From Oscillospiraceae bacterium (lineage in GTDB: Bacteria > Bacillota > Clostridia > Oscillospirales > Oscillospiraceae): a stretch of DNA of 40,863 nt. The notes below the pieces were generated by a model. It worked only from the letters and a program-made list of their open reading frames with translations. It made no database searches and was not told the origin of the DNA. Below are positions 1 through 8,449 of this stretch, one piece after another (the stretch's first letter is position 1; each line of letters opens with the position of its first letter). The DNA lies in NCBI GenBank assembly GCA_017469795.1, contig JAFUFT010000044.1, positions 1 to 40,863 of the forward strand, given 5' to 3'. The position numbers were made by a program, and so were the translations under genes.

Positions 1-310
1 ACGAAGGCGCGGCGGTGGAGGGTGTTTGTCGGTCCCACCCGAAACGGGGTGAGGATTGCCCCATAGCCGCTCACGAAGTCAAGCGGCGACCTGCTGTTTT
101 CGTTCGAGCGTTGTACGGCGCAGTGGGTTTCGACACGCGGGCGGGATTCCAAAGGGCAAGGCCCTTTGGGCACTCTTGCCTACTTCCGGTGAGGCAGAAG
201 TAGGCAACGCGCGCCCACTGCTGTCGCAGCGGGTCCCATCGCACGGCATGGCCCCCGGAGGGAATAAAAAAGAGCTTTACAAACTCCAATTTACCCTTTT
301 TACGCTGCCA
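1..310. repeat. Gene-free, strongly folded segment; candidate dispersed repeat
   Basis: No credible gene lies here. The segment holds nested inverted repeats: an outer pair CAGTGGG (121-127) with CCCACTG (214-220) encloses a 9-bp stem (149-157 with 161-169, loop AAG) and an 11-bp stem TTGCCTACTTC (176-186) with GAAGTAGGCAA (197-207). A smaller CACCC/GGGTG hairpin lies near 37-53. Short reading frames cross it without ribosome sites. The structure suggests a MITE- or REP-like intergenic repeat or a structured RNA; copy number cannot be judged from one window. Confidence 0.5.
276..295. repeat. Short repeat motif shared with the aroK-aroQ spacer
   Basis: Bases 279-294 (ACAAACTCCAATTTAC) recur exactly, in inverted orientation, at 21829-21844, and a diverged copy lies at 21868-21882. 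Read on the minus strand, this copy lies just beyond the cinA-type gene and runs into six T, so it could also act as a weak transcript end. Confidence 0.5.
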
Positions 311-793
311 TCATTCTCCGCTCTCCAGCCACCACAGCGCCATCTTTAGCGCCTGCGCCACGCTCTGATCCCGGACCGACTCCCGGACTCCGGAAAAGAC
401 GTGCCGCTCCACCCGAACCTCACCCTGGGCATAGAGTCCGAGAAACACGGTCCCCACAGGGTTCGGGCTCCCGTCCCCGTCCGGCCCGGCCAATCCTGTG
501 GCCGACAGCGCCAGATCGGTCCCCATCAGCCGGGCAGCGCCCCGAGCCATGGCCTCCGCCACCGAGGCGGAAACCGCGCCGTATTCCGAGAGGAGTTCCT
601 CTGGTACGCCCAGCACCTCATGCTTGATCCGGTCACAGTAGCTGACCACACCACCGGGAAACACGTTGGAGCTGCCGGGAACTGCGGTGATCGCCGCCGC
701 GATCCGGCCGCCCGTCAGGGATTCCGCCGTGGCGATGGTCAGCTTTCTCTTCTCCAGCAGCCGCACCAGCTGCTCCGCCTTATCGCCGGGCAT
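311..793 (-). CDS. pncC: CinA C-terminal family nicotinamide-nucleotide amidohydrolase
   Basis: Family role: deamidates nicotinamide mononucleotide to nicotinate mononucleotide in pyridine nucleotide salvage. About 160 residues, the length of the stand-alone C-terminal domain of CinA/PncC, without the N-terminal MoaB-like domain of full CinA. Seen: the family core TAESLTGG near the N-terminus, the PGSS and GGVVSY segments, and SATGLAGPDGDG followed by NPVGTVFLG. The start at 793 is preferred over an ATG at 832 because the family begins a few residues before the TAES motif. It overlaps the 3' end of thiI by 14 bases, so the two are probably translationally coupled. It is the last gene of the comM-unknown-thiI-cinA run, with no strong terminator after it. 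Family assignment is firm; the activity is inferred from homology. Confidence 0.88.
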   Translation of the reverse strand: MPGDKAEQLVRLLEKRKLTIATAESLTGGRIAAAITAVPGSSNVFPGGVVSYCDRIKHEVLGVPEELLSEYGAVSASVAEAMARGAARLMGTDLALSATGLAGPDGDGSPNPVGTVFLGLYAQGEVRVERHVFSGVRESVRDQSVAQALKMALWWLESGE

Positions 794-1958
794 AGATCCG
801 CACCGGCTCGGTGCCCTCCACCGCGGCATCAACCAGCGCTTCGATCTCCAGCGCCTGCTCCACCTTTTCGATTTCCTTCAGGGAAGGCCGGGTCTTGGGG
901 TGCCGGGGCGTAAACACCGTGCAGCAGTCCTCATAGGGCAGGATGGAGGTCTCCATGGTGCCAATCTTCCGGGCCACGGTGATGATCTCCTCCTTGTCCA
1001 TGCCGATCAGAGGCCGCAGCACCGGAAGGCTGCATACAGCGTTGGTGACCATCAGGGCCTGCATGGTCTGGGATGCCACCTGGCCAAGGCTCTCGCCGGT
1101 GGTCAGGGACATGCAGCCTAAGCGCTCCGCCAGTGCCTCGGAGATCCGCATCATCATCCGCCGCATGATCAGGGTAAAATACTCCTCCGGACACTTAGCC
1201 CGGATCTCCTCCTGGATCTTCGTAAAGGGCACCACATGCACCGTCATGCGGCCGCAGTAACGGGCCATGATCCGGGCCAGGTCCAGCACCTTTTCCTTGG
1301 CCCGCTCAGAGGTGTATGGATAGCTGAAAAAGTGGATGCACTCCAGCTCCACGCCCCGCTTCCCGATCATATATCCCGCCACAGGGGAATCGATGCCGCC
1401 GGAGAGCAGCAGTGCCGTTTTGCCTCCCACACCCGTGGGCAGCCCGCCCGCGCCGGGCCGGGCCGGTCCGTGGACGTAGGCGTGCTCCTCCCGGACCTCC
1501 ACATACACGGTATACTCCGGGTTGTGGACGTCCACCGCTGTGTCCGGATATTCCTCCGCCAGAAGGCCGCCGATCTCCTGGGAGATCTGAATGGAGGTCA
1601 TGGGGAACTTCTTATCCGCCCGTTTGGATTCCACCTTGAAGCTCTTTGCCATCAGGATCTCGTCCCCCAGATAATCCCGACAGGCGGCGAAAATAGCGTC
1701 TATGGTTTTCTCGCAGCCCCGGCAGCGGCTCATGGCGGCGATGCCGAACACCCGGGCGCAGGCTTCCCAGGCCCCGTCCAGATCGCAGTCCTCGCTCTCC
1801 GGTTCCACGTAAACCGTGGACTGCAGCAGCCGGATCTTGAATTTCCCGTAGGGCTTGAGCCGCCGGGTCAGGTTGGAGTGGAGCCGTCCCTCAAAGGTGG
1901 CCCGGTTCAGGCCCTTGAGCACGATCTCACCCATTTTCAGCAGGAACATTTCATTCAT
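780..1958 (-). CDS. thiI: tRNA 4-thiouridine sulfurtransferase ThiI
   Basis: ThiI adenylates U8 of tRNA and transfers sulfur to form 4-thiouridine; in many bacteria it also supplies sulfur for the thiamine thiazole. The 392 residues show an N-terminal ferredoxin-like region and THUMP domain (about 1-165), then the PP-loop ATP pyrophosphatase signature SGGIDSP at 186-192 and a GESLGQVASQT segment typical of the family. There is no C-terminal rhodanese domain, as usual in Firmicutes; sulfur is then thought to come directly from a dedicated cysteine desulfurase. That desulfurase gene, often the upstream neighbour, is absent here: the upstream neighbour is an unknown membrane protein 16 bases away. 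The stop codon lies inside the downstream pncC gene. Confidence 0.95.
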   Translation of the reverse strand: MNEMFLLKMGEIVLKGLNRATFEGRLHSNLTRRLKPYGKFKIRLLQSTVYVEPESEDCDLDGAWEACARVFGIAAMSRCRGCEKTIDAIFAACRDYLGDEILMAKSFKVESKRADKKFPMTSIQISQEIGGLLAEEYPDTAVDVHNPEYTVYVEVREEHAYVHGPARPGAGGLPTGVGGKTALLLSGGIDSPVAGYMIGKRGVELECIHFFSYPYTSERAKEKVLDLARIMARYCGRMTVHVVPFTKIQEEIRAKCPEEYFTLIMRRMMMRISEALAERLGCMSLTTGESLGQVASQTMQALMVTNAVCSLPVLRPLIGMDKEEIITVARKIGTMETSILPYEDCCTVFTPRHPKTRPSLKEIEKVEQALEIEALVDAAVEGTEPVRIYARR

Positions 1959-1974
1959 GAAGTCTCTCTCCAGT

Positions 1975-2910
1975 TCAGTATTTTTGCTTTTTCCAGTTTT
2001 TCTCGATGCCGTTTTTCAGCCAGGACCGCTTTACCAGCCAGTCCTCCAGATACCAGGTCTTCTTATCCTCGGATACAATGCCGTATTCCTCGTAGTTCTG
2101 ATCCACCTGATCCACCGCTTTCTGGACGGACCGGGCAAACTTGTCCAACTGCCGGTAAGTGGGATGCAGAGCCGGGAAAACGGAAAACAGGATCGCGGGG
2201 ATCAGGGTCAGCAGTACAAAGGGGAACACCATCACAAGGTCCTTGAAATCATCGTCCTCAAAATCTACCGGCGTGTCCCGCAGATCGATAAAGTAGTTCG
2301 GCAGCGCCGTTACGCCTGTTTCCGCCAGGTCTTTGACCATGTACAGGTCATAGATGCCCAGCGGCGCGAAGGTCACCCGTTCCCGCTCTTTCAGTTCCAG
2401 TTCCTTTTCAAAGTCCGCGACCAGAAGGACCTGCGTCCCGTGGTAGTCATAGAAATACAGATGCGCCGTGCCGTAGTTCTCCCGGGGGACCTGATCCTTG
2501 AAGATTTCCCGGCTTTCGGCGTAGTAGGCCCTTGCCGTATCGTCATAGTAAACGCCCGTATCCGTCAGAAGCGTCTCATCCATGGGCAGGGAAAACCGGT
2601 AGCGATCCCCCTCCTGATAGACGTTGTCCCGGAAGAACATGGAGTCCCCGCTCCGGATCAGGGCCGTCTCCCCGCCGTGGGCCTCAATGTCCGCGCAGAC
2701 AGACGCCACATCCAGAATATCCTGATCCAGAAACGCCGTCAGCGCCGCCGGATCCGGTTCCGCCCGGTAAAACAGGTAGTTCATGAGGTAGCTTCCGCTC
2801 TTCCAGATCATGCTGATGAACACCAGCAGCAGGATTCCCGCCAGGATCCACAGGTTGATCATATTCATTTTATACAGGGAAAACACAAATCCCGAACGTT
2901 TGACCTGCAT
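1975..2910 (-). CDS. Unknown membrane protein with two predicted TM segments
   Basis: I do not recognise a family. The 311 residues contain one hydrophobic segment near the N-terminus (about 17-37, INLWILAGILLLVFISMIW) and a second at about 222-246 (MVFPFVLLTLIPAILFSVF). Between them lies a roughly 185-residue soluble part rich in acidic and aromatic residues; the C-terminus is basic (KNGIEKNWKKQKY). This suggests a membrane-anchored protein with a large domain on one side. A GAGGAGGG ribosome site overlaps the comM stop codon, so it is translated as part of the comM-thiI run. An internal start at residue 15 is possible. Its place between a DNA-uptake helicase homologue and a tRNA thiolation enzyme gives no clear functional hint. 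Confidence 0.8.
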   Translation of the reverse strand: MQVKRSGFVFSLYKMNMINLWILAGILLLVFISMIWKSGSYLMNYLFYRAEPDPAALTAFLDQDILDVASVCADIEAHGGETALIRSGDSMFFRDNVYQEGDRYRFSLPMDETLLTDTGVYYDDTARAYYAESREIFKDQVPRENYGTAHLYFYDYHGTQVLLVADFEKELELKERERVTFAPLGIYDLYMVKDLAETGVTALPNYFIDLRDTPVDFEDDDFKDLVMVFPFVLLTLIPAILFSVFPALHPTYRQLDKFARSVQKAVDQVDQNYEEYGIVSEDKKTWYLEDWLVKRSWLKNGIEKNWKKQKY

Positions 2911-2922
2911 GCCGTTCCCTCC

Positions 2923-4434
2923 TCAGCCCAGCCGGAAAGTCCGGTACTGGATCGCTTCCGCCAGATGCTGCGGACCGATCGCATCGCTGCCGTCCAGATC
3001 CGCGATGGTGCGGGCCACCCGCAGGATCCGGTCATAGCTTCTTGCCGTCAGATTCATCCGCAGGAATGCCTGGCGCATCAGCTCCGTACAGGCGTCATCC
3101 AGCACGCAGACCTTCTGGAGCACCGCCGGGGTCATATTGCCGTTGCACCCCACATCCGTGCCTTCAAAGCGCCGGTTCTGCCGGAGCCGGGCCTGATCCA
3201 CCCGGGCCTTCACCGCATCGGACCCCTCCCCCTGCGCCTTGCCGGACAGGGCCTCAAAGTCCACCGCCGGCACCTCTACGATCATGTCGATCCGGTCCAG
3301 CAGCGGGCCGGAAATCCGGCCCAGATACTGTTTCACGGCCGCCTCGGAGCAGGTGCACCGGCCGGAAGGGTGGCCGTACCATCCGCACTTGCAGGGATTC
3401 ATGGCGCATACCAGCATGAACCGGCTGGGATAGGACACCGACCCGCTTACCCGGGAGATGGTCACCTTCCCGTCCTCCAGCGGCTGGCGCATAATTTCCA
3501 GCGTCTCCTTGGAGAACTCCGGAAGCTCGTCGAGGAACAGCACGCCGTTGTGGGCCAGGGAGATCTCCCCGGGCTTCGGGGCCGATCCTCCGCCGGCCAG
3601 ACCTGCCGGAGAAACCGTGTGGTGGGGCGACCGGAAGGGCCGCTCGGTGATCAGGGGACGTTCTTTTGTGAGAAGGCCCTGCACGGAATAGATCTGGCTG
3701 ACCTCCAGCGCCTCGTCCCGGGTCATATCCGGCAGGATGGAGGGCAGACGTTTGGCCAGCATGCTCTTGCCGGCGCCCGGCGGGCCCACCATCAGGATGT
3801 TGTGGGAGCCTGCCGCGGCGATCTCCAGGGCGCGCTTGACGTTCTCCTGTCCCTTCACGTCCCGGAAATCCGGCTTGGGAGCGGGATCCGCCTCGGGGAT
3901 CCAGGGTTCCGCCGGCGTCATGGGCCTTGCCCCTGTCAGGTGATCCCGCAGTTCCACGATGCTCTCCGGCGCGTAGACCGTCAGTTCCCCCGCCAAAGTG
4001 GCCTCCGGGCCGTTGGCTCCGGGCACCACCAACGTGTCAAAGCCGGCCCGCCGGGCCGCCATGGCCATGGGAAGGATGCCGGGAAGAGCGCGGAGCTCTC
4101 CGTTCATGCTGACCTCTCCCAAAAAGGCCCAATTGTCCCCGGGAAGCCGGATCTGGCCCGTGGCCGCCAGAATCCCCAGCAGGATCGGCAGATCATAGAT
4201 CGTTCCGCTTTTACGGGTACCGGCCGGAGCGAGATTGATGGTGATGCGCCCTGTGGGAAACTGCATGCCTCCAGACAGGATCGCCGCCCGGACCCGCTCC
4301 CGGGATTCTTTGACCGCTGCGTCCGGCAGGCCTACAATATCAAAGCTCGGAAGGCCCTGGGTAATGCAGCATTCCACCGTGACGCCGTAGCCTTCCACGC
4401 CGCCCAGGCCCATGGAGAACACATGATAGACCAT
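2923..4434 (-). CDS. comM: ComM/YifB family Mg-chelatase-like AAA+ ATPase
   Basis: ComM is a hexameric AAA+ helicase that promotes branch migration when transformed DNA is integrated; homologues are also widespread in bacteria not known to be competent. The 503 residues show the N-terminal ChlI-like domain (GLPSFDIVGLPDAAVKESRE), a Walker A (GPPGAGKSMLAKRLP) and Walker B (LFLDELPEF). The cysteine-rich segment CAMNPCKCGWYGHPSGRCTC and LLDRIDM follow, and the Mg-chelatase C-terminal domain ends the protein. The start at 4434 is preferred over an upstream ATG at 4464 because GGGGAGGGG lies just before it. It heads the minus-strand run and is divergent from nifJ; its likely promoter (4506-4533) is covered by the proposed GntR operator. 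Confidence 0.93.
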   Translation of the reverse strand: MVYHVFSMGLGGVEGYGVTVECCITQGLPSFDIVGLPDAAVKESRERVRAAILSGGMQFPTGRITINLAPAGTRKSGTIYDLPILLGILAATGQIRLPGDNWAFLGEVSMNGELRALPGILPMAMAARRAGFDTLVVPGANGPEATLAGELTVYAPESIVELRDHLTGARPMTPAEPWIPEADPAPKPDFRDVKGQENVKRALEIAAAGSHNILMVGPPGAGKSMLAKRLPSILPDMTRDEALEVSQIYSVQGLLTKERPLITERPFRSPHHTVSPAGLAGGGSAPKPGEISLAHNGVLFLDELPEFSKETLEIMRQPLEDGKVTISRVSGSVSYPSRFMLVCAMNPCKCGWYGHPSGRCTCSEAAVKQYLGRISGPLLDRIDMIVEVPAVDFEALSGKAQGEGSDAVKARVDQARLRQNRRFEGTDVGCNGNMTPAVLQKVCVLDDACTELMRQAFLRMNLTARSYDRILRVARTIADLDGSDAIGPQHLAEAIQYRTFRLG

Positions 4435-4472
4435 ACTTGCCCCTCCCCGCTCTGGAAAAATCATCCCGGGGG

Positions 4473-4501
4473 TTGATATCCGCGCCGGAACGTGTTATAG
4501 T
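4473..4501 (+). promoter_or_regulatory. Upstream nifJ promoter (P1)
   Basis: TTGATA (4473-4478), 17-base spacer, TATAGT (4496-4501). It faces nifJ and would give a leader of about 300 bases. The palindrome at 4500-4526 covers its start site. Confidence 0.65.
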
Positions 4502-4526
4502 TCGTAATGTATCATACGTTTCGAAC
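4500..4526. promoter_or_regulatory. Palindromic operator, candidate GntR-family site 1
   Basis: 27-base imperfect palindrome centred on 4513 with 11 of 13 base pairs; core GTATCATAC. Over the central 17 bases it matches the perfect palindrome before the gntR gene (8450-8472) at 14 positions. It abuts the nifJ P1 minus-10 and covers the spacer and minus-10 of the divergent comM promoter. Confidence 0.6.
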
Positions 4527-4533
4527 CTGTCAG
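4506..4533 (-). promoter_or_regulatory. Candidate comM promoter
   Basis: Minus strand CTGACA (4533-4528), 16-base spacer, TACATT (4511-4506). It is almost entirely inside the 4500-4526 palindrome, so a bound repressor would block it. Confidence 0.45.
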
Positions 4534-4615
4534 GAAAATTTTGAAAAATCAATTTATTTTACCGCATCTTCTGAAAAAATTCAAACAATTCTTTATGCAA
4601 CTTCACATGGGTCCA

Positions 4616-4755
4616 CCGCAGGCCGACGGACGTCCTTGTGGGATTCTGCAAAGTTTTGAAAAAAGCCCTTCGGAAGATTTACAATTCGAGACAAAATGTG
4701 GTACAATATAATAGCTGCGACTGGCCGTCCGTCGTGACACACGGCCGGCCTGCGG
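4616..4755. repeat. Interrupted inverted repeat around the second nifJ promoter
   Basis: CCGCAGGCCGACGGACG (4616-4632) has its reverse complement split into CGTCCGTCG (4726-4734) and GGCCTGCGG (4747-4755), with 12 bases inserted between. The arms enclose the promoter at 4678-4712. Confidence 0.55.
4678..4712 (+). promoter_or_regulatory. Downstream nifJ promoter (P2)
   Basis: TTTACA (4678-4683), 18-base spacer, TACAAT (4702-4707); an overlapping TATAAT at 4707-4712 is an alternative minus-10. It would give a leader of roughly 95 bases. Confidence 0.6.
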
Positions 4756-4810
4756 GTGATCTCGCAAATCCAAAGCAAATTCGCCCATTACAATATAAGG
4801 AGGAATTACC

Positions 4811-7800
4811 TTGGCAAGAAAACTCAAAACCATGGATGGCAACAACGCGGCGGCCCATGTGGCCTATGCTTTTACCGACGTTGCCGCCATCTATCCCATC
4901 ACGCCCTCGTCCGTTATGGCCGAGCATGTGGATGAATGGACCGCACAGAACCGGAAAAACCTGTTCGGCCAGACCGTCCGCGTGGCGGAAATGCAGTCCG
5001 AAGGCGGCGCCGCCGGCGCGGTTCACGGCAGTCTCATGGCCGGCGCTCTGACCACCACTTTCACTGCTTCTCAGGGCCTTCTGCTGATGATCCCCAACAT
5101 GTATAAGATCGCCGCAGAAAACCTTCCCTGCGTTATGCATGTGTCCGCCCGTGCTCTGGCGACCCACGCCCTGTCCATCTTCGGCGACCACTCTGACGTG
5201 ATGGCCTGCCGCGGTACCGGCTTCGCCATGCTGGCTTCCTCCAACCCGCAGGAAGTCATGGATCTGGCGGCTGTGGCCCATCTGGCCTCCATCGACGCCT
5301 CCGCCGCATTCCTGCACTTCTTTGACGGCTTCCGGACCTCCCATGAGATCCAGAAGATCCAGGTCTGGGATTACGCCGATCTGGACGAGATGATGAACAA
5401 GGAGGCCGTGGCCGCTTTCCGCGCCCGGGCCCTCAACCCCAACCATCCTGTCATCAAGGGCTCCGCCCAGAACCCCGATATCTTCTTCCAGGTCCGCGAG
5501 GCCTGCAACACCCATTACGACGAGCTGCCCGCCGTGGTGGTCAAGTATATGGACAAGGTCAACGAGAAGCTGGGCACCAACTACAAGCCCTTCAACTACT
5601 ACGGCGCGCCCGACGCGGAATACGTGGTCATCTCCATGGGCTCCTCCTGCGACGCCCTGATGGAGGTCTGCGACTACCTGAACGCAAATGGCGCCAAGGT
5701 CGGCATGGTGAACGTCCATCTGTACCGTCCCTTCGTGTCCTCCTTCCTCACCGACGTGATCCCCGAGACAGTCAAGCGCATCGCCGTGCTGGACCGCTGC
5801 AAGGAGCCCGGCTCCCTGGGCGAGCCTCTGTACCTGGACGTGATCACTGCGCTCAAGGGCACCAAGTTCGACAGCGTTCCCGTCATCGGCGGCCGCTACG
5901 GTCTGGGTTCCAAGGACGTGGGCACCGGCTGCCTGATCTCCGCCTACCGGAATCTGATGAAGGACGAGCCCCAGGCCCCCTTCACCCTGGGCATCACCGA
6001 CGACGTCACCAATCTGTCCCTGCCCGTACTGGAGAATCCCGACTGTCAGGCTAAGGGCAACACCGCATGTAAGTTCTGGGGTCTCGGCTCCGACGGCACC
6101 GTGGGCGCCAACAAGAACTCCATCAAGATCATCGGCGACAACACCGACCTCAACGCTCAGGCCTACTTCCAGTATGACTCCAAGAAGTCCGGCGGCGTGA
6201 CCATTTCCCACCTGCGGTTCGGCCCCGAGCCCATCCGCTCCAGCTACTATGTCACCGCGTCCGATTTCGTGGCCTGCCACAACAGCTCCTACCTTGAGCG
6301 CTATCCCATGGCGCAGGACTGCAAGCCCGGCGGCACCTTCCTTATCAACTGCGGCTACACCGTGGAAGAGCTGGGGAACATCCTTCCCGCGGACGCCAAG
6401 AACTACATCGCCCAGAACAACGTCAACGTCTACACCATCGACGCGGTGCAGATCGGCAAGGATCTGGGCCTCGGCACCAAGTACAACATGGTGCTCATGT
6501 CCGCCTTCTTCAAGCTGGCGAACATCATTCTCATTGATGACGCCGTGAAGTACATGAAGGATGCCTGCCGGACCTCCTACGGCAAGTTCGGCGAGGAGAC
6601 CGTCCAGAAGAACATGAACGCTGTGGACGCCGGTCTCACCGGCCTGAAAAAGCTGGAGATCCCCGCGGACTGGGCCACCACCACCGTGGGCGGCGGCGAG
6701 ACCATGCCAGCCAAGTCCGGCCGTGAGGCTCTGGACACCTTCATCACCGACGTGATGGTCCCCGCCAACGACATGAAGGGCGACGCCATCCCCGTTTCCA
6801 AGCTGATGCCCATGGCCGACGGCACGCTGCCCTCTGGCTCCGCCGCCTATGAGAAGCGCGGCATCGCGGTGGACTGCCCTGTCTGGATCCCCGAGAACTG
6901 CATCCAGTGCAACCAGTGCGCCTATGTCTGCCCCCACGCCGTGATCCGTCCTGTGGTCATGACCAAAGAAGAGCTTGCCGCCGCCCCCGCCGCCACCAAG
7001 AGCGCCGCTCCCAAGGGCATGAAGGGCTTCGAGGACCACGCTTTCTCCATGGTCATCTCTCCCCTGGACTGCACCGGCTGCGGCTCCTGCGCCAACGTCT
7101 GCCCCGCCAAGGACAAGGCTCTGGTCATGAAGCCGCTGCATGAGTCCGCCGATCAGGAGGACGTCTTCCTCTACGCCACCGAGAAAGTCTCCCAGAAGGA
7201 CCTGCCTGTCAAGGCGGGCACCGTCAAGGGATCCCAGTTCAAGACTCCGCTGTTTGAGTTCTCCGGAGCCTGCGCCGGCTGCGGCGAGACCCCCTACGTC
7301 AAGCTCATCACTCAGCTCTTCGGCGACCGCATGCTCATCGCCAACGCCACCGGCTGCTCCTCCATCTGGGGCGCCAGCGCACCCTCCACGCCCTACACCG
7401 TGGACAAGAACGGCAAGGGTCCCGCCTGGGCCAACTCCCTGTTCGAGGACAACGCCGAGTTCGGCTACGGCATGATGCTGGCCACCGAGCAGCGCCGGGC
7501 CAAGCTCCAGGAGCTGGTCACCGCCCTGGTTGATCAGGATCTTCCTGCCGAGCTGAAGGCTGCAGCCGAGAACTGGCTGGCACACGCCAATGAGGGCGAA
7601 GGCTCCAGAGAGCCCTCCGCCGCCTTTGAGGCTGAGATCAAGAAGAACCCCGCCCTGGTGGGAGAGATCGCGGAGATGACCGACATGCTGGTCAAGCCCT
7701 CCCAGTGGATCTTCGGCGGCGACGGCTGGGCCTACGATATCGGCTACGGCGGACTGGACCACGTGCTGGCCCAGAACCGGAACGTCAATATCTTCGTGCT

Positions 7801-8335
7801 GGACACCGAGGTCTACTCCAACACCGGCGGACAGGCCTCCAAGGCCACGCCTATCGGCGCTGTGGCAGAGTTTGCCGCCGCCGGCAAGGCCGTGAAGAAG
7901 AAAGATCTGGCTGCCATCGCCATGAGCTACGGCTACATCTATGTGGCCCAGATCGGCATGGGCGCCAACTATCAGCAGACCCTCAACGCCATCATGGAGG
8001 CTGAGGCCTATGACGGCCCGTCCCTGATCATCGCCTACGCGCCCTGCATCAACCACCACGCCAAGGCCGGCATGGGCAAGAGCCAGGAGACCATCAAGCG
8101 CGCGGTGCAGGCCGGCTACTGGCATCTGTTCCGGTTCAACCCCACCAAGGAGCAGCCCTTCACCCTGGATTCCAAGGCTCCCACAGACAAGTACAACGAC
8201 TACATCATGTCCGAGAGCCGTTACTCCTCCCTGGCCAAGAGCTTCCCGGAGCGCGCAAAGGAACTCTTCGCCGCCGCCGAGGAATTCGCCGCGGAGAAGT
8301 ACGAGGATCTGGCCAAGAAGGCTCAGAACCAGTAA
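4811..8335 (+). CDS. nifJ: Pyruvate:ferredoxin (flavodoxin) oxidoreductase
   Basis: Oxidatively decarboxylates pyruvate with CoA to acetyl-CoA and CO2, passing electrons to ferredoxin or flavodoxin; the central step of anaerobic pyruvate use. At 1174 residues it has the full single-chain homodimeric architecture. An N-terminal pyruvate-binding domain (YPITPSS near residue 26) comes first. Two 4Fe-4S clusters follow (C697, C700, C703, C707 and C754, C757, C760, C764). The proximal-cluster motif CAGCGE is at 821-826, and the thiamine diphosphate site GDGWAYD starts at 970. The start is TTG at 4811, behind AAGGAGG; the second codon onwards (ARKLKTMDGN) matches the family N-terminus. Codon use is strongly biased to C/G-ending codons, as for a highly expressed gene. 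Two promoters and a palindrome lie upstream and a strong terminator follows, so it is monocistronic. Confidence 0.97.
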   Translation: MARKLKTMDGNNAAAHVAYAFTDVAAIYPITPSSVMAEHVDEWTAQNRKNLFGQTVRVAEMQSEGGAAGAVHGSLMAGALTTTFTASQGLLLMIPNMYKIAAENLPCVMHVSARALATHALSIFGDHSDVMACRGTGFAMLASSNPQEVMDLAAVAHLASIDASAAFLHFFDGFRTSHEIQKIQVWDYADLDEMMNKEAVAAFRARALNPNHPVIKGSAQNPDIFFQVREACNTHYDELPAVVVKYMDKVNEKLGTNYKPFNYYGAPDAEYVVISMGSSCDALMEVCDYLNANGAKVGMVNVHLYRPFVSSFLTDVIPETVKRIAVLDRCKEPGSLGEPLYLDVITALKGTKFDSVPVIGGRYGLGSKDVGTGCLISAYRNLMKDEPQAPFTLGITDDVTNLSLPVLENPDCQAKGNTACKFWGLGSDGTVGANKNSIKIIGDNTDLNAQAYFQYDSKKSGGVTISHLRFGPEPIRSSYYVTASDFVACHNSSYLERYPMAQDCKPGGTFLINCGYTVEELGNILPADAKNYIAQNNVNVYTIDAVQIGKDLGLGTKYNMVLMSAFFKLANIILIDDAVKYMKDACRTSYGKFGEETVQKNMNAVDAGLTGLKKLEIPADWATTTVGGGETMPAKSGREALDTFITDVMVPANDMKGDAIPVSKLMPMADGTLPSGSAAYEKRGIAVDCPVWIPENCIQCNQCAYVCPHAVIRPVVMTKEELAAAPAATKSAAPKGMKGFEDHAFSMVISPLDCTGCGSCANVCPAKDKALVMKPLHESADQEDVFLYATEKVSQKDLPVKAGTVKGSQFKTPLFEFSGACAGCGETPYVKLITQLFGDRMLIANATGCSSIWGASAPSTPYTVDKNGKGPAWANSLFEDNAEFGYGMMLATEQRRAKLQELVTALVDQDLPAELKAAAENWLAHANEGEGSREPSAAFEAEIKKNPALVGEIAEMTDMLVKPSQWIFGGDGWAYDIGYGGLDHVLAQNRNVNIFVLDTEVYSNTGGQASKATPIGAVAEFAAAGKAVKKKDLAAIAMSYGYIYVAQIGMGANYQQTLNAIMEAEAYDGPSLIIAYAPCINHHAKAGMGKSQETIKRAVQAGYWHLFRFNPTKEQPFTLDSKAPTDKYNDYIMSESRYSSLAKSFPERAKELFAAAEEFAAEKYEDLAKKAQNQ

Positions 8336-8351
8336 GTTTTCCATTTGCGAT

Positions 8352-8381
8352 ACAGGCGCCGCTTCGGCGGCGCCTGTTTTC
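8352..8381 (+). terminator. Rho-independent terminator of nifJ
   Basis: 11-bp stem closed by a UUCG tetraloop (8363-8366), followed by a T-rich tract. Confidence 0.9.
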
Positions 8382-8414
8382 TTGCTTTTCCGCGGGGTTC
8401 CCGTATTTTCCCAC

Positions 8415-8443
8415 TTGACAGTTCAATCGTTTTGTAATAAAAT
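8415..8443 (+). promoter_or_regulatory. Distal gntR promoter (P1)
   Basis: TTGACA (8415-8420), 17-base spacer, TAAAAT (8438-8443): a near-consensus sigma-A promoter. The palindrome at 8450-8472 covers its predicted start site. Transcripts would carry a leader of about 275 bases. Confidence 0.75.
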
Positions 8444-8449
8444 GATGAC

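Noticed and set aside
15..349. Two short frames in the left-edge repeat
   Set aside because: They run through inverted repeats, lack ribosome sites and have no recognisable content.
1855..4476. An 873-codon plus-strand frame opposite comM and its neighbour
   Set aside because: Antisense shadow; comM has all family motifs and a ribosome site on the other strand.
4679..8344. A 1221-codon open frame on the minus strand opposite nifJ
   Set aside because: It is the antisense shadow of a GC3-biased gene: Gly/Val/His/Leu-rich, no motifs, no ribosome site, while nifJ is certain.
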